Shown in pieces: positions 29,193 to 29,472 of a stretch of 29,472 bases of DNA. Position 1 is the first letter of the stretch. Every line of letters starts with the position of its first letter. The notes under the pieces were generated by a model. The model ran no database searches. It saw only the letters and a program-made list of their open reading frames with translations, and was not told where the DNA came from. Origin of the DNA: Priapulus caudatus (Eukaryota > Priapulida > Priapulimorpha > Priapulimorphida > Priapulidae); contig NW_014577295.1 of assembly GCF_000485595.1 (NCBI RefSeq), positions 57,605 to 87,076 of the forward strand, given 5' to 3'. The translations under genes and the position numbers were made by a program.

Positions 29193-29340
29193 TATATATA
29201 TATTTATATATCTATATTTGATTTAAATATGATAATTAAATGGATGTATAATATCTTGAATTATGATCATACAGTAAGTACGTGGGACATAATAAATGTA
29301 TATTATTTCTTGCATAACATGATGTCAATGAAAACGGTAA
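29193..29340. other. AT-rich spacer
   Basis: A TA run to about 29215, then AT-rich DNA with no recognised feature. Confidence 0.6.
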
Positions 29341-29356
29341 GTGAGAGAGAGAGGAG

Positions 29357-29404
<48 letters not shown>

Positions 29405-29418
29405 GAGAGGGAGAGAGT

Positions 29419-29454
<36 letters not shown>

Positions 29455-29472
29455 GAGAGCGAGAGAGTGAGA
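29341..29472. repeat. (GA)n microsatellite at the window edge
   Basis: GAGAGA runs with GAAC, GATG and GAGC interruptions. It continues beyond the window. Confidence 0.96.

Overview
This window looks like metazoan nuclear DNA, most likely from an invertebrate. The reasons are one clearly recognisable animal-type gene (a group A bHLH transcription factor), an AT-rich background broken by CpG-rich patches, very dense microsatellites, several small non-autonomous transposon-like elements, and a 615-nt run of Ns. Nothing bacterial or viral is seen. I cannot name the species or phylum from the sequence.

Genes: only one coding region is convincing, a 371-codon intron-free bHLH reading frame on the minus strand (26024-27139). 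It has a strong Kozak context, a CpG-rich upstream region, a candidate 5'-leader splice donor and a candidate poly(A) signal. Other open frames are unsupported: they lie in CpG-rich patches open in several frames (7240-8300, 15740-16170, 19160-19740, 21560-22170) or in simple repeats. One short frame starting at an AAGATGGCGGC context (19494) is kept as a weak candidate.

Layout: 1-100 TG/CG microsatellite; 0.1-0.9 kb mixed DNA; 0.9-5 kb AT-rich DNA with two short tandem arrays, three tiny palindromic elements (A, B, C), a 180-bp foldback element and two CTCF-like motifs; 5-7.2 kb featureless apart from a third CTCF-like motif; 7.2-8.3 kb CpG-rich; 8.5-10.1 kb tandem arrays; 10.2-12.4 kb simple repeats around the assembly gap; 13.4-14.2 kb a cluster of CRE and CACGTG motifs around a 10-bp phased repeat; 14.8 kb palindromic element D; 15.7-16.8 kb CpG-rich patch, tandem array and palindrome; 17.5-18.3 kb (ATC)n and a roughly 75-bp tandem array; 19.1 kb palindromic element E; 20.1-21.1 kb polypyrimidine then polypurine tracts; 21.25-21.57 kb a 24-bp minisatellite; 22.24 and 28.96 kb two copies of a 232-bp repeat about 98% identical; 26.0-27.9 kb the bHLH locus; 28.4 kb a TA-flanked 185-bp element with paired TTTCGCG motifs; then pyrimidine-rich and (GA)n ends.

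The most interesting signal is a family of five very short (40-94 bp) near-perfect palindromes with related ends (CA-N-GAG...) and 7-bp flanking direct repeats, exact at two loci and 6/7 at two more. They look like extremely reduced foldback transposable elements. The two other foldback elements also have unusual, regularly spaced internal motifs. All assignments were made by eye; no database search was possible.
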